64,000 bases of DNA from Aquibacillus sediminis (lineage in GTDB: Bacteria > Bacillota > Bacilli > Bacillales > Amphibacillaceae), in contig NZ_SZNM01000006.1 in assembly GCF_005870085.1 (NCBI RefSeq), positions 122,740 through 186,739 of the forward strand, written 5' to 3'. The translations under genes were made by a program, and so were the position numbers. Positions 52,674 to 62,348 of the stretch are shown piece after piece. The number at the start of each line of letters is the position of its first letter. Position 1 is the stretch's first letter. The notes beneath the pieces were generated by a model. The model ran no database searches, had not been told where the DNA came from, and saw only the letters and a list, made by a program, of their open reading frames with translations.

Positions 52674-54053
52674 TTATTTTTTCATCTGGATAAGTAACTG
52701 CTGGTAGGCATCCGCCTCTTTTTCCCTTCCTAATTGCTGGTAAGCCTTCGTTAGCGACTTTACTGGTTCAGGGTTGGTTGGATTTAATTCCATTTCCCAT
52801 TTAAAACAGTCAATCGAACGTTCGTATTGGTTGAATTCCTGATACAGTTGGCCTAATGCACACTGCCCGTCAGGATCATCTTCTAGAGCCTTCATTTTGG
52901 CTAGTTTTTTCTCAATTGGTAATGGAATACCGGCATCATGAAATGGAGCAAACCAATCGATAATTGTTTCTAAACGATAGTTGTTGAAAAAAGCTATAAC
53001 ACAATGATTGACTGTGGATTCAAGCAATTTATAATCTGGTGCAAACATTGAAAGTATTTTTTTGTTTAATGAATGAAAATACGGATGTAAGATTTCCGGT
53101 TTTGCTGTTGAAAAACTGGCTGCAATCTTTGGTAGTTGGTCCTGACTAGGTCGGATTTCAGATGTCAATACGGTGTGAATGATCTCTTCGTCTGTGCCAT
53201 GTGTGAGTGCAAGGTCAAGTAGATGCTGACGGACAAGAGTGTGTTGGTCAGCCTGTTCTACTAATGAAGTGAGTAAGTGTACTTGTTGGTGAGGTTCGAA
53301 ATGTTCTTGGATCAAATTTTGTAAAAGAATAAAATCCTGATCTTTTGTTATGTTTGTAAATTGTTTCAGTCGTAATGCAAGTTCATCCATCCAACGTCCT
53401 TGCTCTTGATAGAGGTCGAATAGTTGTTTTGCATAGCTAGGATGATGATAGGAATCAAAACAAACAGACTCTAAATAAATGGAATCAGTTTTCTTCAACT
53501 TGTCGAGGTCTTGATACATCACTTGATAAGATTGGAATTGCAGATTGTTTAACATCGATTTAGGGAAGGTATCCTCATTGTCATACATTTGATAAATTTT
53601 AAGGATTTTGAAAGCGGCTAATAATTGTCCATTGCGGCGATATTGATAATACAACTTCTTTATTAATTTATTTAATTCACCTTTAGGGATAAAAGAATCA
53701 AAAAATGTAAATATAAGCGCAGTCTCAGAAGGGGAATATTTTTGTTGAATTTTCTTAAGTAACGGATTGAAACGAGAATGAGAATAGTGCTGGTGTTTAG
53801 ACAGTAATGCTTGTGTTAACGGATGGTTAGCATCAAAGGTGATCCCTTGGGTAAAGGCTTTATGTACATGGGAGTTTAGGACGATCTTATTTGCTCTTAT
53901 GCCATTGAGGAAGTTGTATTTATAAAAAACTAAATAATAACTATTTTGCTTCTTGTCGATTGCTTCGACAATTTCACTTTGTTTATAGATAGACATTCGT
54001 GTTGGCTGTAAGTGGATATCTTTTTTATTAACCGTTAGTGTGATGGTGGTCAT
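52674..54053 (-). CDS. TPR-repeat protein of unknown function
   Basis: This 459-aa cytosolic protein starts with a beta-rich segment (MTTITLTVNKKDIHLQPTRM). Most of the length is then helical, and a recognisable tetratricopeptide pair lies near the C-terminus: CALGQLYQEFNQYERSIDCF, then NPTNPEPVKSLTKAYQQLGR. No enzymatic motif, signal peptide or membrane segment is visible. Such proteins usually act as scaffolds or peptide receptors. RBS AAGGAGG precedes the ATG. It is divergent from the acyl-CoA synthetase gene with 161 bp between them, and convergent with yfjP. Unknown function. Confidence 0.7.
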   Translation of the reverse strand: MTTITLTVNKKDIHLQPTRMSIYKQSEIVEAIDKKQNSYYLVFYKYNFLNGIRANKIVLNSHVHKAFTQGITFDANHPLTQALLSKHQHYSHSRFNPLLKKIQQKYSPSETALIFTFFDSFIPKGELNKLIKKLYYQYRRNGQLLAAFKILKIYQMYDNEDTFPKSMLNNLQFQSYQVMYQDLDKLKKTDSIYLESVCFDSYHHPSYAKQLFDLYQEQGRWMDELALRLKQFTNITKDQDFILLQNLIQEHFEPHQQVHLLTSLVEQADQHTLVRQHLLDLALTHGTDEEIIHTVLTSEIRPSQDQLPKIAASFSTAKPEILHPYFHSLNKKILSMFAPDYKLLESTVNHCVIAFFNNYRLETIIDWFAPFHDAGIPLPIEKKLAKMKALEDDPDGQCALGQLYQEFNQYERSIDCFKWEMELNPTNPEPVKSLTKAYQQLGREKEADAYQQLLIQMKK

Positions 54054-54214
54054 AGAAACGCCTCCTTATTATTTCCATCATAACATAGATTACTTCATAC
54101 ATCGAAATGGAATTAGCCCTTTTCTGAAAAGTAGAAACCTGCTATAATAAGATAATTATGACCTAGTACTAATATCTAGTGAATATTACTAACTAATAAA
54201 AAAGGGTGATAGCA

Positions 54215-55795
54215 ATGAAAAGAGAAGATTTAATTGCCCCAAAACATTACAATATTGCAACTGAAATAGAAAAATATGCGAAAAATCCGAACCATCAAGC
54301 TTTAATTTGGGAAGATGACGAGGGGAATAAGAAAGAAATTTCCTATACAAATTTGATCAAGCAAGCAAATAAAATTGGAAATGTATTGAAGGAGCAAGGT
54401 TTAAAAAAAGGTGACAAAGTACTTGTGATGATGCCACGACTAATCGAAACCTATCAAGTATATATTGCTGCTTTAAAGCTTGGCGTGATTCTCATTCCAA
54501 GTTCTGAAATGCTACGAACAAAAGACTTGCAGTATCGTATTACCCATGGTGAGGCTAAAGGAATTATTAGTTATTATCCATTTGTTGATCAGTATAAACA
54601 GATCAAGGAATATGATCAGTTGAAAAAGTTTGCAGTTGGCAAGGCGGTAGACGGCTGGTTAGATCTTGATAGCATGATGGAACAAGCTTCCGATCAATTG
54701 GAAACAGTACCGACAGATAGTGGGGATACAGCCTTTTTACCATATACGTCTGGTACAACAGGAAATCCAAAAGGCGTGGTACACACACATGCGTGGGGAT
54801 TTGCTCATTTACGAACCGCTGCAGACAATTGGTTAAGTATTAAGGAAGGCGACAGAGTATGGGCAACGGCTGCACCTGGTTGGCAAAAATGGGTTTGGAG
54901 CCCATTGCTATCTGTGTTGGGTACAGGCGCAACAGGATTCATTTATAATGGCAAATTTGATCCGAAGAAATATTTATCACTACTTGACCAATATGAAATG
55001 AATGTTCTATGTTGTACTCCAACGGAATACCGTCTAATGGCTAAGGTCGATAATTTACATGATTATACACTTGAGTCCCTTCATAGTGCAGTTTCTGCAG
55101 GGGAGCCGCTTAATCGAGAAGTGATTGATACATTTAAAAACAATTTCAACATAACGGTTCGCGATGGTTATGGTCAGACAGAAAGCACGCTATTGTTAGG
55201 ATTTTTAAAAGGAATGAAAGTCAAGCCAGGTTCAATGGGAAAACCAACACCAGGTAATGAAGTCGTCTTAATTGATGAGGATTGCAATAAAGTAGGAGTT
55301 GGAGAAGTTGGAGATATTGCGATTCCACTTGATACTCCTGCGTTATTTAAAGAATATTATAAAGATCCTGAACGTACAGCTAAGGCTAAACGTGGTGACT
55401 ATTTTGTTACAGGTGATCAAGCGAAAATGGACGAAGAAGGCTATTTCTGGTTTGAAGGACGTAATGATGACATCATCGTAAGTTCTGGCTATACGATCGG
55501 ACCTTTTGAAGTGGAAGATGCATTGGTCAAACATGCAAAAGTCAAAGAATGTGCGGTTGTCGCAAGTCCTGATGAAATCCGTGGCAATGTAGTCAAAGCA
55601 TTTGTTGTTTTACAAGAAAATGCCGGTAATGCCGATGAGGATCTAGTTAAGGAATTACAAAAACATGTCAAAACATCGACTGCACCGTATAAATATCCAA
55701 GAAAAATCGAATTCATGGATGAATTACCAAAAACCTCCTCAGGCAAAATTCGCCGTGTCGAGCTACGAGAAAAAGAACAAATGGCAGTTAAATAA
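54215..55795 (+). CDS. Acyl-CoA synthetase (MbcS/YtcI-like AMP-binding enzyme)
   Basis: This 526-aa ANL-superfamily ligase activates a short- or medium-chain carboxylic acid to acyl-CoA through an acyl-adenylate. The P-loop is LPYTSGTTGNPKGVVHTH. The adenine site is DGYGQTES. YFVTGDQAKMDEEGYFWFEGRNDDIIVSSGY spans the hinge, and PKTSSGKIRR near the end contains the catalytic lysine. The acid-binding region resembles methylbutyryl/isobutyryl-CoA synthetases. ATG 54215 follows AAAGGGTGAT at good spacing. It is a single gene, ended by a terminator at 55805. Confidence 0.9.
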   Translation: MKREDLIAPKHYNIATEIEKYAKNPNHQALIWEDDEGNKKEISYTNLIKQANKIGNVLKEQGLKKGDKVLVMMPRLIETYQVYIAALKLGVILIPSSEMLRTKDLQYRITHGEAKGIISYYPFVDQYKQIKEYDQLKKFAVGKAVDGWLDLDSMMEQASDQLETVPTDSGDTAFLPYTSGTTGNPKGVVHTHAWGFAHLRTAADNWLSIKEGDRVWATAAPGWQKWVWSPLLSVLGTGATGFIYNGKFDPKKYLSLLDQYEMNVLCCTPTEYRLMAKVDNLHDYTLESLHSAVSAGEPLNREVIDTFKNNFNITVRDGYGQTESTLLLGFLKGMKVKPGSMGKPTPGNEVVLIDEDCNKVGVGEVGDIAIPLDTPALFKEYYKDPERTAKAKRGDYFVTGDQAKMDEEGYFWFEGRNDDIIVSSGYTIGPFEVEDALVKHAKVKECAVVASPDEIRGNVVKAFVVLQENAGNADEDLVKELQKHVKTSTAPYKYPRKIEFMDELPKTSSGKIRRVELREKEQMAVK

Positions 55796-55804
55796 TGTTT
55801 AACA

Positions 55805-55848
55805 AACTACCAATTCGTAAACAGTGTTTATGGGTTGGTAGTTTTTCT
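55805..55848 (+). terminator. Terminator of the acyl-CoA synthetase gene
   Basis: ACTACCAA and TTGGTAGT form the stem with inner AAAC/GTTT pairing, followed by TTTTCTTTT. Confidence 0.8.
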
Positions 55849-55859
55849 TTTGAATTATT

Positions 55860-56512
55860 ATATAAGCTATATTATATGAAGTAAGTTCACTTCTTATCTT
55901 GTTGAGTGATAATATGCCGCTGCGGAAATACACTACGCTTTCCATGGGGGGGCTGGTGAGCCTCCTTGAAAATAAAGAGCCATTTTCTGCGTGCGATGTA
56001 TCGCTGCCGAAGCCTTCCTTGTCCTCGTTCGTTCCTCACTGCGGGGTCTCACCGATGCCACTAGTCCCATAGGAGTCTCCGTGTATTTCCTCCGCTGTTT
56101 GTGTACTATAAACATTGTCAGAATTTATAGTCTAAAAAGTTTAAGGAACTTCTATAAAAACGCTACATGTGGCATTATTATGTACGCAGATAAACGCCTA
56201 ATATTTTTTTCTGCCAAAGTTCATCGATAATCAGAAAACTTATAACAGTGGAGGCAGAATACGGAGACTCCTCGAAAATAAAGACCAATTTTCTGCGTGC
56301 GATGTATCGCTCCGAAGTCTTCCTTGTCCTATGGGAATAGCACGAGCTGAAGATCCACTTGGTAAAGTGGTTTTCTTTACCAAGTTAGCTGAAGCTGTGC
56401 CCATGGAAAGCGGAGTATTCTGCTGGAACGATTGTTTTGCACTTATTTCAATTAGACTGCAAGAAAGTAAATTCGAGCATAGTTCATGCGTATAAAACAC
56501 CTTATCTGCTAG
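55860..56512. mobile_element. MITE-like composite element, diverged copy
   Basis: It starts with TATAAGCTATATTATATG, similar to the left end of the element at 21323, and ends with CGTATAAAACACCTTATCTGC, which matches that element's right end at 17 of 21 bases. Inside are the same two palindromes: 55917-56105 (GGAAATACAC...GTGTATTTCC) and 56248-56425 (CAGAATACGG...GTATTCTG, with ACTTGGTAAAG/CTTTACCAAGT). Both are enlarged by an insert containing GACCAATTTTCTGCGTGCG. It has no coding capacity; short frames here are repeat products. Confidence 0.7.
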
Positions 56513-56550
56513 TAGTCAGAAACTGTAATGAAAAAATTTGATCAAACCTC

Positions 56551-56606
56551 TTGAAAGTCAAAAAAGGTCAGAGTATAATACAAGTACAAGGTCAAAGATA
56601 GTCAAA
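56551..56606 (+). promoter_or_regulatory. clpE promoter with two CtsR boxes
   Basis: -35 TTGAAA (56551-56556) and -10 TATAAT (56574-56579) are 17 bp apart. CtsR heptad pairs RGTCAAA-N3-RGTCAAA occur at 56556-56572 (AGTCAAA-AAA-GGTCAGA, inside the promoter) and 56590-56606 (GGTCAAA-GAT-AGTCAAA, exact consensus). A partial inverted heptad, TTGACC, follows at about 56615. CtsR repression released by heat or misfolded protein is therefore expected. Confidence 0.92.
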
Positions 56607-56675
56607 GTCAAACATTGACCAATAAAATCAAAACAACCATTAAACTAATTTTTCTAATTGAAGGAGGAATGACTC

Positions 56676-58802
56676 ATGCAATGTCAACATTGTGGAGTTC
56701 GTGAAGCGAATATTAATGTAACCCTTCGATTTAATAATCAAATGCAACAACTACACGTCTGTGATAAATGTTTTAAAGAATTGAAACAACAAGCACACAA
56801 TCCAGCTGGTTTCTTCTCGGGACAAGATAACCAAGATTTCCAATCATTCTTTGGCGGAGGACCAGGATTCCAAGCGAATCAAGGTCAGCAACAAGCTTCC
56901 CAAGGTGGAAAAGGTGGCGGCTTGTTGGACGAATTAGGTCGTAACTTAACACACGCAGCTAAAGCTGGTTTAATCGATCCAGTTATTGGCCGTGACCAAG
57001 AAGTAAAACGTGTAATTGAGACATTAAATAGAAGGAACAAAAACAACCCAGTCTTAATTGGTGAACCAGGAGTAGGTAAAACAGCAATTGCTGAAGGTTT
57101 AGCATTGAAAATTACCAATGGAGATGTACCATCCAAATTAATGAATAAAGAAATCTATATTTTAGATGTAGCATCATTAGTTGCTAACACAAGTATGAGA
57201 GGGCAATTCGAAGAGCGAATGAAACAACTAGTTTCAGAACTACAAGAACGAAAAAATGTGATTCTATTTGTTGATGAAATTCACCTATTAGTTGGTGCAG
57301 GTACAGCAGAGAGTTCACAAATGGACGCTGGAAACATTTTAAAACCAGCACTAGCACGAGGCGAATTACAACTAGTGGGTGCTACAACACTCAAAGAATA
57401 CCGTCAAATTGAGAAAGATGCTGCACTAGAGCGTCGATTCCAACCGATCATGGTCAAAGAACCAACAACAGAAGAAGCTGTACAAATTTTACAAGGATTA
57501 CAAGATCGTTATGAAGCATTTCATAAAGTCAGCTATTCAGAAGAAGCCATTCAAGGGGCGGTAACCTTATCACAACGTTACTTACAAGATCGTTTCTTAC
57601 CTGACAAAGCAATTGACTTAATTGATGAAGCAGGCTCTCGTTTGAACTTAACCCAATCTGAAACAGATGCAGAATCAATCCAAAAGCGTTTAGATGAAAT
57701 TTCTAAACAAAAACAAGAAGCAGCTGAAAAAGAAGACTATGAAACGGCAGCCCATTTAAGACATCAGGAAATTAAATTGGAGAAAAAACTAAACGACGCT
57801 GAAGAAGAGCCATCAGCAGAGGTGACCGTACAAGATATTCAAGAAATTATTGAAGAAAAAACAGGTATCCCTGTGACAAAGATTCAAGCAGATGAACAAC
57901 AAAAGATGAAGAATTTAATTCCAAATCTTTCTGCCAAAGTAATCGGCCAACAGACAGCTGTTGAAAAAGTAGCCAAAGCTGTTCGTCGTAGCCGTGCAGG
58001 GTTGAAATCGAAACATCGTCCAATTGGTTCGTTCCTATTTGTCGGACCTACTGGTGTTGGGAAGACAGAACTAACAAAAGCATTAGCGGAAGAACTGTTT
58101 GGTACGAAGGAATCGCTTATTCGTCTGGATATGAGTGAATATATGGAAAAACACTCCATATCTAAAATCATCGGTTCACCACCAGGATATGTAGGCCATG
58201 AAGAAGCAGGTCAATTAACAGAGCGTGTGCGTCGTAATCCGTATAGCTTAATCTTGTTAGACGAAATTGAAAAAGCACACCCTGACGTGCAAAACATGTT
58301 CCTACAGATCATGGAAGATGGTCACCTAACAGATAGCCACGGCAGAAGGGTAAGTTTTAAAGAAACAGTCATTATTATGACAAGTAATGCAGGAACTGGT
58401 GATAAGAAAATTACGGTAGGCTTTAATAGCGACAATAATGAAGCTGTGTCAACACTTGAAACATTGAGTGCATACTTTAAACCAGAATTCTTGAACCGGT
58501 TTGATGCGATCATTCCATTCAATCAACTTGAACAAAACGACTTGATTCAAATTGTTGATCTAATGATTGACGAATTAGCTGAAACATTAAAAGAAGAAGA
58601 CCTAACCATCACAGTTACAGATGAAGCGAAACAGTATCTGGCTGACAAAGGTTATGACCCACGTTTCGGTGCACGTCCATTACGTCGTGTCATCCAAGAC
58701 CAAGTGGAAGATAAAATTACGGATCTAATCCTAGATGAAGAAGACGTGACATCTATGAAAGTCGATTTCGTTGACCAAGAAATCCAAGTAACGAAAAATT
58801 AA
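56676..58802 (+). CDS. clpE: ATP-dependent Clp protease ATP-binding subunit ClpE
   Basis: This 708-aa HSP100 unfoldase feeds damaged proteins to ClpP. The N-terminal zinc finger, with Cys 3, 6, 29 and 32, is specific for ClpE. The first AAA+ module has [13 protein letters not shown] and [16 protein letters not shown]-like coiled segment lies around [20 protein letters not shown], and the second module has [16 protein letters not shown] and [22 protein letters not shown] is close before the ATG. Two CtsR boxes sit in the promoter. A strong terminator follows. The protein is complete and canonical. Confidence 0.97.
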   Translation: MQCQHCGVREANINVTLRFNNQMQQLHVCDKCFKELKQQAHNPAGFFSGQDNQDFQSFFGGGPGFQANQGQQQASQGGKGGGLLDELGRNLTHAAKAGLIDPVIGRDQEVKRVIETLNRRNKNNPVLIGEPGVGKTAIAEGLALKITNGDVPSKLMNKEIYILDVASLVANTSMRGQFEERMKQLVSELQERKNVILFVDEIHLLVGAGTAESSQMDAGNILKPALARGELQLVGATTLKEYRQIEKDAALERRFQPIMVKEPTTEEAVQILQGLQDRYEAFHKVSYSEEAIQGAVTLSQRYLQDRFLPDKAIDLIDEAGSRLNLTQSETDAESIQKRLDEISKQKQEAAEKEDYETAAHLRHQEIKLEKKLNDAEEEPSAEVTVQDIQEIIEEKTGIPVTKIQADEQQKMKNLIPNLSAKVIGQQTAVEKVAKAVRRSRAGLKSKHRPIGSFLFVGPTGVGKTELTKALAEELFGTKESLIRLDMSEYMEKHSISKIIGSPPGYVGHEEAGQLTERVRRNPYSLILLDEIEKAHPDVQNMFLQIMEDGHLTDSHGRRVSFKETVIIMTSNAGTGDKKITVGFNSDNNEAVSTLETLSAYFKPEFLNRFDAIIPFNQLEQNDLIQIVDLMIDELAETLKEEDLTITVTDEAKQYLADKGYDPRFGARPLRRVIQDQVEDKITDLILDEEDVTSMKVDFVDQEIQVTKN

Positions 58803-58816
58803 CAAGAAATTTTAAC

Positions 58817-58873
58817 AAAGCCACCTATTCAAGCGCATCCCCCTTTTTGCGTGAGAATAGGTGGCTTTTTTTG
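58817..58873 (+). terminator. Terminator of clpE
   Basis: AAAGCCACCTATTC and GAATAGGTGGCTTT form a perfect 14-bp stem with a 27-base loop, followed by TTTTTTG. Confidence 0.88.
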
Positions 58874-58884
58874 TTGGTTGGGTT

Positions 58885-59100
58885 TGGAAACAAGCTTCGG
58901 CTTAACTTCACAGGAATTCGCGGCGGAACCTCATTCCATTATTTAACAAAATCTCCCTATTTTAAAGGATGAAAGTGTTTTTTATTCCGCCCCAACTTAC
59001 CTAATGCGTCGGTGAATTTAATTGATATAAATATCGATTATTAAAATTGGATGTTTTGGAGAAAACAAAAGGTAGGGCAGTGTTAACAGAAATGAGTGGC
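58885..59100. repeat. ATTCCGTTA-type repeat fragment and plain intergenic DNA
   Basis: GGAATTCGCGGCGGAACC, CTCATTCCATTATTT and TTTTTATTCCGCCCC (58908-58995) belong to the ATTCCGTTA family. The rest of the gap up to the DDAH-like gene holds a probable promoter (TATACT near 59117) and no gene. Confidence 0.45.
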
Positions 59101-59179
59101 CTTTGTCATTTTTTGGTATACTTAAAGAGGACAATAAGGAATTATATAATATTTCTATCATGATATGGAGGTAATAGAT

Positions 59180-60037
59180 GTGGCTATGCAATCGTCTGAG
59201 CAATCCAATCAGGTAAATTGCCAAACGGAATATGATGTACTAAAAAAAGTTATTGTTTGTCCACCGAAACATATGCGAATTGGTACGGTTATTAATGAAA
59301 CACAAAAACGTTATGTATCAGAGAATATTAATGTGGATATTGCAATGGAACAACATCGGCAGTTTGTCGATGTGATGAAAAAAAATAATGTTGATGTGAT
59401 TGAATTAGAAACAGAGGAAAAGCTAAATGAGCAAGTTTTCACTCGTGATATTGGATTCACAGTAGGCGAGCAGTTATTTGTTTCCGCAATGGGAAGTGGG
59501 ATTCGTACTGGCGAGGTTGGTATTTTAAAGGGAAGACTCCACCAGGACAACATTCCATTTAAAGATTTAGTACAAATGTCGATCGAAGGTGGCGATGTTG
59601 TCATCGATAAGGAAAAGGTTTGGGTGGGGCTTAGTACCCGTACGACTTTAAAGGCAACTGAGGCATTACAAGCATTGTTACCAAACCACCAAGTGATTCC
59701 AGTCTCTTTAGAGCGAAGAATTCTACACTTAGATTGTGCGTTCAATATAATTGGTGATAATTTGGCATTGATTTATCCGAATGCTTTTTCGAGTACGAGG
59801 GTAGATAAATTAAGAGAACATTACGAGTTGATTGAAGTAAATGAAGAGGAACAGTTCACATTGGGAACAAATGTGTTATCAATTGGAGAAAAGAAAATTA
59901 TCAGTATGCCACAGAACAAGCAAGTGAATAAAGAAATGGAACAAGCGGGATTTGATGTTATAGAAGTGGAATTTAATGAAATAATAAAATCAGGTGGTTC
60001 TTTCCGCTGCTGTTCTATGCCATTGTTACGTATGTAA
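59180..60037 (+). CDS. Dimethylarginine dimethylaminohydrolase-like amidinotransferase-family protein
   Basis: This 285-aa cytosolic protein has the pentein fold. VFTRDIGF and SIEGGDVVI are the substrate-guanidino contacts of the DDAH group. LHLDCAFNII carries the catalytic His, and GGSFRCCSMPLLR near the C-terminus the nucleophilic Cys. It resembles B. subtilis YkgA and would hydrolyse methylated arginine or a related guanidine to citrulline; the exact substrate is unproven. GTG 59180 is chosen, because GGAGG lies eight bases upstream; ATG 59165 overlaps the RBS and ATG 59186 is too far. It is a single gene before the yxlE-like cluster. Confidence 0.87.
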   Translation: MAMQSSEQSNQVNCQTEYDVLKKVIVCPPKHMRIGTVINETQKRYVSENINVDIAMEQHRQFVDVMKKNNVDVIELETEEKLNEQVFTRDIGFTVGEQLFVSAMGSGIRTGEVGILKGRLHQDNIPFKDLVQMSIEGGDVVIDKEKVWVGLSTRTTLKATEALQALLPNHQVIPVSLERRILHLDCAFNIIGDNLALIYPNAFSSTRVDKLREHYELIEVNEEEQFTLGTNVLSIGEKKIISMPQNKQVNKEMEQAGFDVIEVEFNEIIKSGGSFRCCSMPLLRM

Positions 60038-60143
60038 CAGAAAAGGAGGTCGAGTGCTAGTGCTTGGCCTCTTTTGTGTTATTTGAAGGCCTTCCTGAAT
60101 ATCGAATAGATAAAAGCGTATCATACTAGTGGGGGTGAACCTA

Positions 60144-60338
60144 TTGGAAATAGCGGAAGTTTTACCAATATTAGCACCACTATTTCTATTAGAAGCGATA
60201 CTTGCGATTGTGGCTATTATTTCATGGTTTAAAACCGATGAAACCAATGGTCCGAAGTGGATGTGGCTTCTTATAATCCTATTGATCAGTATTATCGGCC
60301 CAATCTTATTTTTTGTGATTGGAAGGAGACAGCGCTAA
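60144..60338 (+). CDS. yxlE: YxlE-like small membrane protein (PLDc_N domain)
   Basis: This 64-aa protein has two membrane segments and the phospholipase-D N-terminal (PLDc_N) pattern: an L/I-rich first helix, then a second helix ending LISIIGPILFFVIGRRQR. In B. subtilis, YxlE is a negative regulator of the sigma-Y factor and lies upstream of the ABC genes yxlF and yxlG, the same order as here; sigY, yxlC and yxlD are absent. TTG 60144 with GGGGGTGA upstream is the start. The stop overlaps the start of the ATPase gene by one base. Confidence 0.78.
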   Translation: MEIAEVLPILAPLFLLEAILAIVAIISWFKTDETNGPKWMWLLIILLISIIGPILFFVIGRRQR

Positions 60339-61174
60339 TGGCGATGATTAACGTAGAGAAATTGAAAAAGCAATTCGATGATAAAGATGTTGTGAAGGGG
60401 CTGTCCTTTTCGTTGGCGCCGGGGAAATGTGTGGCTTTATTAGGGCCAAATGGTGCAGGTAAAACAACGACATTACGATTGTTATCAGGGTTGTTGAAGC
60501 CAAGCAGTGGATCAATTCAATTTGAAGGAATCAATCAAACTGCAGATATCCGTGCACACATTGGGTATTTACCGCAATATCCCATCTTTCATGAGTGGAT
60601 GACTGGTAAAGAGTTTTTAGTCTATGTTGGGCAATTAGCCAAACTATCTAAAACAGAAGCGTCTGAGCGAGCGGATCAATTATTAGAAAAAGTCGGGATT
60701 GCCGAAGCAAAGCACAGGCGGACAGGTAAATATTCGGGTGGTATGAAGCAGCGACTTGGCATTGCCCAAGCTATGATTCACAAACCAGCATTAATCATGT
60801 TGGATGAACCTGTATCATCTCTTGATCCAATTGGTCGTCGTGAAGTTTTAACGTTAATGGAAGAGTTAAAACAGGATACAACCATCTTGTTTTCGACCCA
60901 TATTTTAAGTGATGCAGAAGAAATTAGTGATGATTTGCTATTAATGCATCAAGGACAAATTGTCGAGTCTGGTTCGATACGCGAGCTACAAAATAAGTAT
61001 CAAACAGACAAAATACATGTCGCTTTTCAAGTTAAAGCAGATACATATTTGGATAAACTTCAAGCATTGCCGTCGATAACAGAGGCCGGCCGTGGTAGAA
61101 CGGGAAGAAATTCAGTTACTAGTAGAAGATACTGGCCAGGCCCGTGCACAAATTATGCGGTTAGTTGCGGATGA
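60338..61174 (+). CDS. yxlF: YxlF-like ABC transporter ATP-binding protein, frameshifted near the C-terminus
   Basis: As read, this is a 278-aa ABC ATPase. The nucleotide-binding core is intact: Walker A LLGPNGAGKTTTLRLL, Q-loop YLPQYP, signature YSGGMKQRLGIAQAM, Walker B LIMLDEPVSSLDP and H-switch FSTHIL. After LPSITEA (about 61083) the frame turns into arginine- and proline-rich nonsense ending at 61174. The expected family C-terminus continues in the +1 frame and reaches its stop at 61247, two bases before yxlG. One extra base in GGCCGGCC (61084-61091) explains it: a real mutation or a sequence error. Start ATG 60338 overlaps the yxlE stop; RBS is GGAAGGAG. Confidence 0.85.
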   Translation: MAMINVEKLKKQFDDKDVVKGLSFSLAPGKCVALLGPNGAGKTTTLRLLSGLLKPSSGSIQFEGINQTADIRAHIGYLPQYPIFHEWMTGKEFLVYVGQLAKLSKTEASERADQLLEKVGIAEAKHRRTGKYSGGMKQRLGIAQAMIHKPALIMLDEPVSSLDPIGRREVLTLMEELKQDTTILFSTHILSDAEEISDDLLLMHQGQIVESGSIRELQNKYQTDKIHVAFQVKADTYLDKLQALPSITEAGRGRTGRNSVTSRRYWPGPCTNYAVSCG

Positions 61175-61247
61175 GGATTTACCATTAATCAAGATTGATG
61201 TCAGTCGTACGTCACTGGAAGATTTGTTTATGAGGGTGGTGAAGTAA
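61092..61247 (+). pseudogene. yxlF: Detached C-terminal segment of the YxlF-like ATPase
   Basis: In the frame shifted by one base the sequence reads VVEREEIQLLVEDTGQARAQ and ends in SRTSLEDLFMRVVK, a textbook ABC-ATPase C-terminus (SLEDxFxxLT-type). It has no start codon or RBS of its own. Together with 60338-61083 it makes one ordinary ~300-residue protein. Confidence 0.8.
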
Positions 61248-61249
61248 AC

Positions 61250-62026
61250 GTGCAATGGACAACCATCTTTAAAAAAGAAATGTTGGAATACGCACGGAAT
61301 TATAGCTGGATATGGGTGCCGATTGTGTTTATTATCTTGGCGATTATGGACCCACTCACTACTTATTATTTGCCAAAGATCTTAGATACGGTCGGAGGCT
61401 TGCCTGAAGGAGCAACTTTCGACATCCCACAACCTCCTCCAGCACAAGCACTTTATATGAGTTTATCAGAGTTTAGTATGTTTGGTGTTGTGATCGTCGT
61501 TTTGATCACAATGGGTACCATTGCTGGAGAACGACAAAGTGGGGTAGCAGAACTTGTGTTAGTGAAACCTGTTGGTTATTTTACTTACATTAGTAGTAAA
61601 TGGGCTGCCAAGCTTTTATTGATTTGGAGTTCGTATATCGTGGGGATGCTGGCAAGTTGGTACTATGTTAACTTGTTGTTTGGCGAAATCGCCTTTACGA
61701 CTGTTGTACAAGTGATTTTATTTTACGGATTATGGCTAACACTTGTAACTACCATCACCATCTTCTTTAATACGCTAGTGAAGACACCATTACTTGTTGG
61801 ATTTCTGTCGATTGCGGTGATGATTGCTATGAGTGTAGTGAATAGCGTTTTTTCGCATCGTCTTATATGGTTTCCGAACAATCTGAGTTCTTACATTTTA
61901 CAAATGATGGATACAGGCACAATTCCAACAGATTTGTGGGCGACAGCCTTGATAATTATTGGGTTGATTGTGGTCTTGTTAGTGGCAGCTTTATTTACGT
62001 TTCGAACGAGGGAAATGGCGAATTAG
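61250..62026 (+). CDS. yxlG: YxlG-like ABC transporter permease
   Basis: This 258-aa ABC-2 type permease has six membrane segments. The first cytoplasmic helix is FKKEMLEYARNYSWIWVPIV. A periplasmic loop with PPPAQALYMSL follows, then GTIAGERQSGVAELVLVKPV, the coupling region typical of the ABC-2 class. The start is GTG 61250, overlapping the region of the ATPase stop, with GGTGGTGAA upstream. It pairs with the YxlF-like ATPase, so the ATPase frameshift would disable or alter export by this pair if real. The substrate is unknown. Confidence 0.87.
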   Translation: MQWTTIFKKEMLEYARNYSWIWVPIVFIILAIMDPLTTYYLPKILDTVGGLPEGATFDIPQPPPAQALYMSLSEFSMFGVVIVVLITMGTIAGERQSGVAELVLVKPVGYFTYISSKWAAKLLLIWSSYIVGMLASWYYVNLLFGEIAFTTVVQVILFYGLWLTLVTTITIFFNTLVKTPLLVGFLSIAVMIAMSVVNSVFSHRLIWFPNNLSSYILQMMDTGTIPTDLWATALIIIGLIVVLLVAALFTFRTREMAN

Positions 62027-62153
62027 TGGGGCTCTCTTGTGAAAGAGGGCTTTTGCTGGTGGTTTAGTGATAGGTGGATTTTGATAAAAAATGGTTGTCA
62101 TCGGTAGGGGATTTTTATATAATGTAATTGTTGAAAAATTCATTAATCCTTAT

Positions 62154-62226
62154 GGGGCATTAGCTCAGCTGGGAGAGCGTTTGTCTGGCAGACAAGAGGT
62201 CAGCGGTTCGAGCCCGCTATGCTCCA
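62154..62226 (+). tRNA. tRNA-Ala (anticodon GGC)
   Basis: This is a complete cloverleaf: acceptor GGGGCAT/ATGCTCC, D arm GCTC...GAGC, anticodon stem TTTGT/ACAAG with loop CTGGCAG (anticodon GGC), and T arm AGCGG-TTCGAGC-CCGCT. The acceptor has the G3-U70 pair that marks alanine tRNA. The discriminator is A and CCA is not encoded. A terminator follows at 62238-62269. Confidence 0.95.
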
Positions 62227-62237
62227 TCGATTAAAAA

Positions 62238-62269
62238 AACGTAACCAAAAGTGGTTGCGTTTTTTTTTT
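62238..62269 (+). terminator. Terminator of tRNA-Ala
   Basis: AACGTAACC and GGTTGCGTT form a 9-bp stem (one G-T pair) followed by ten T. Confidence 0.85.
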
Positions 62270-62286
62270 GCTTTTATAATACGATT

Positions 62287-62323
62287 TTGTGCGTTGTGAC
62301 ATAATTATGCTATAATTATGTCA
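62287..62323 (+). promoter_or_regulatory. Toxin-antitoxin promoter with 27-bp operator dyad
   Basis: TGACATAATTAT and ATAATTATGTCA form a perfect 12-bp inverted repeat with a GCT spacer (62297-62323). The -10 TATAAT (62311-62316) lies in its right arm, and -35 TTGTGC is at 62287-62292 with 18 bp spacing. This is the usual layout for autoregulation by an antitoxin. Confidence 0.75.
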
Positions 62324-62348
62324 ATAATGATTATAGGAGTTGATTTCA

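Noticed and set aside
55933..56500. Short frames on both strands within the element at 55.9 kb
   Set aside because: They follow from its palindromic sequence and recur wherever the element occurs.
60100..62026. A complete sigma-Y operon
   Set aside because: yxlE, yxlF and yxlG relatives are present, but no sigY, yxlC or yxlD lies upstream; the preceding gene is a DDAH-family hydrolase.
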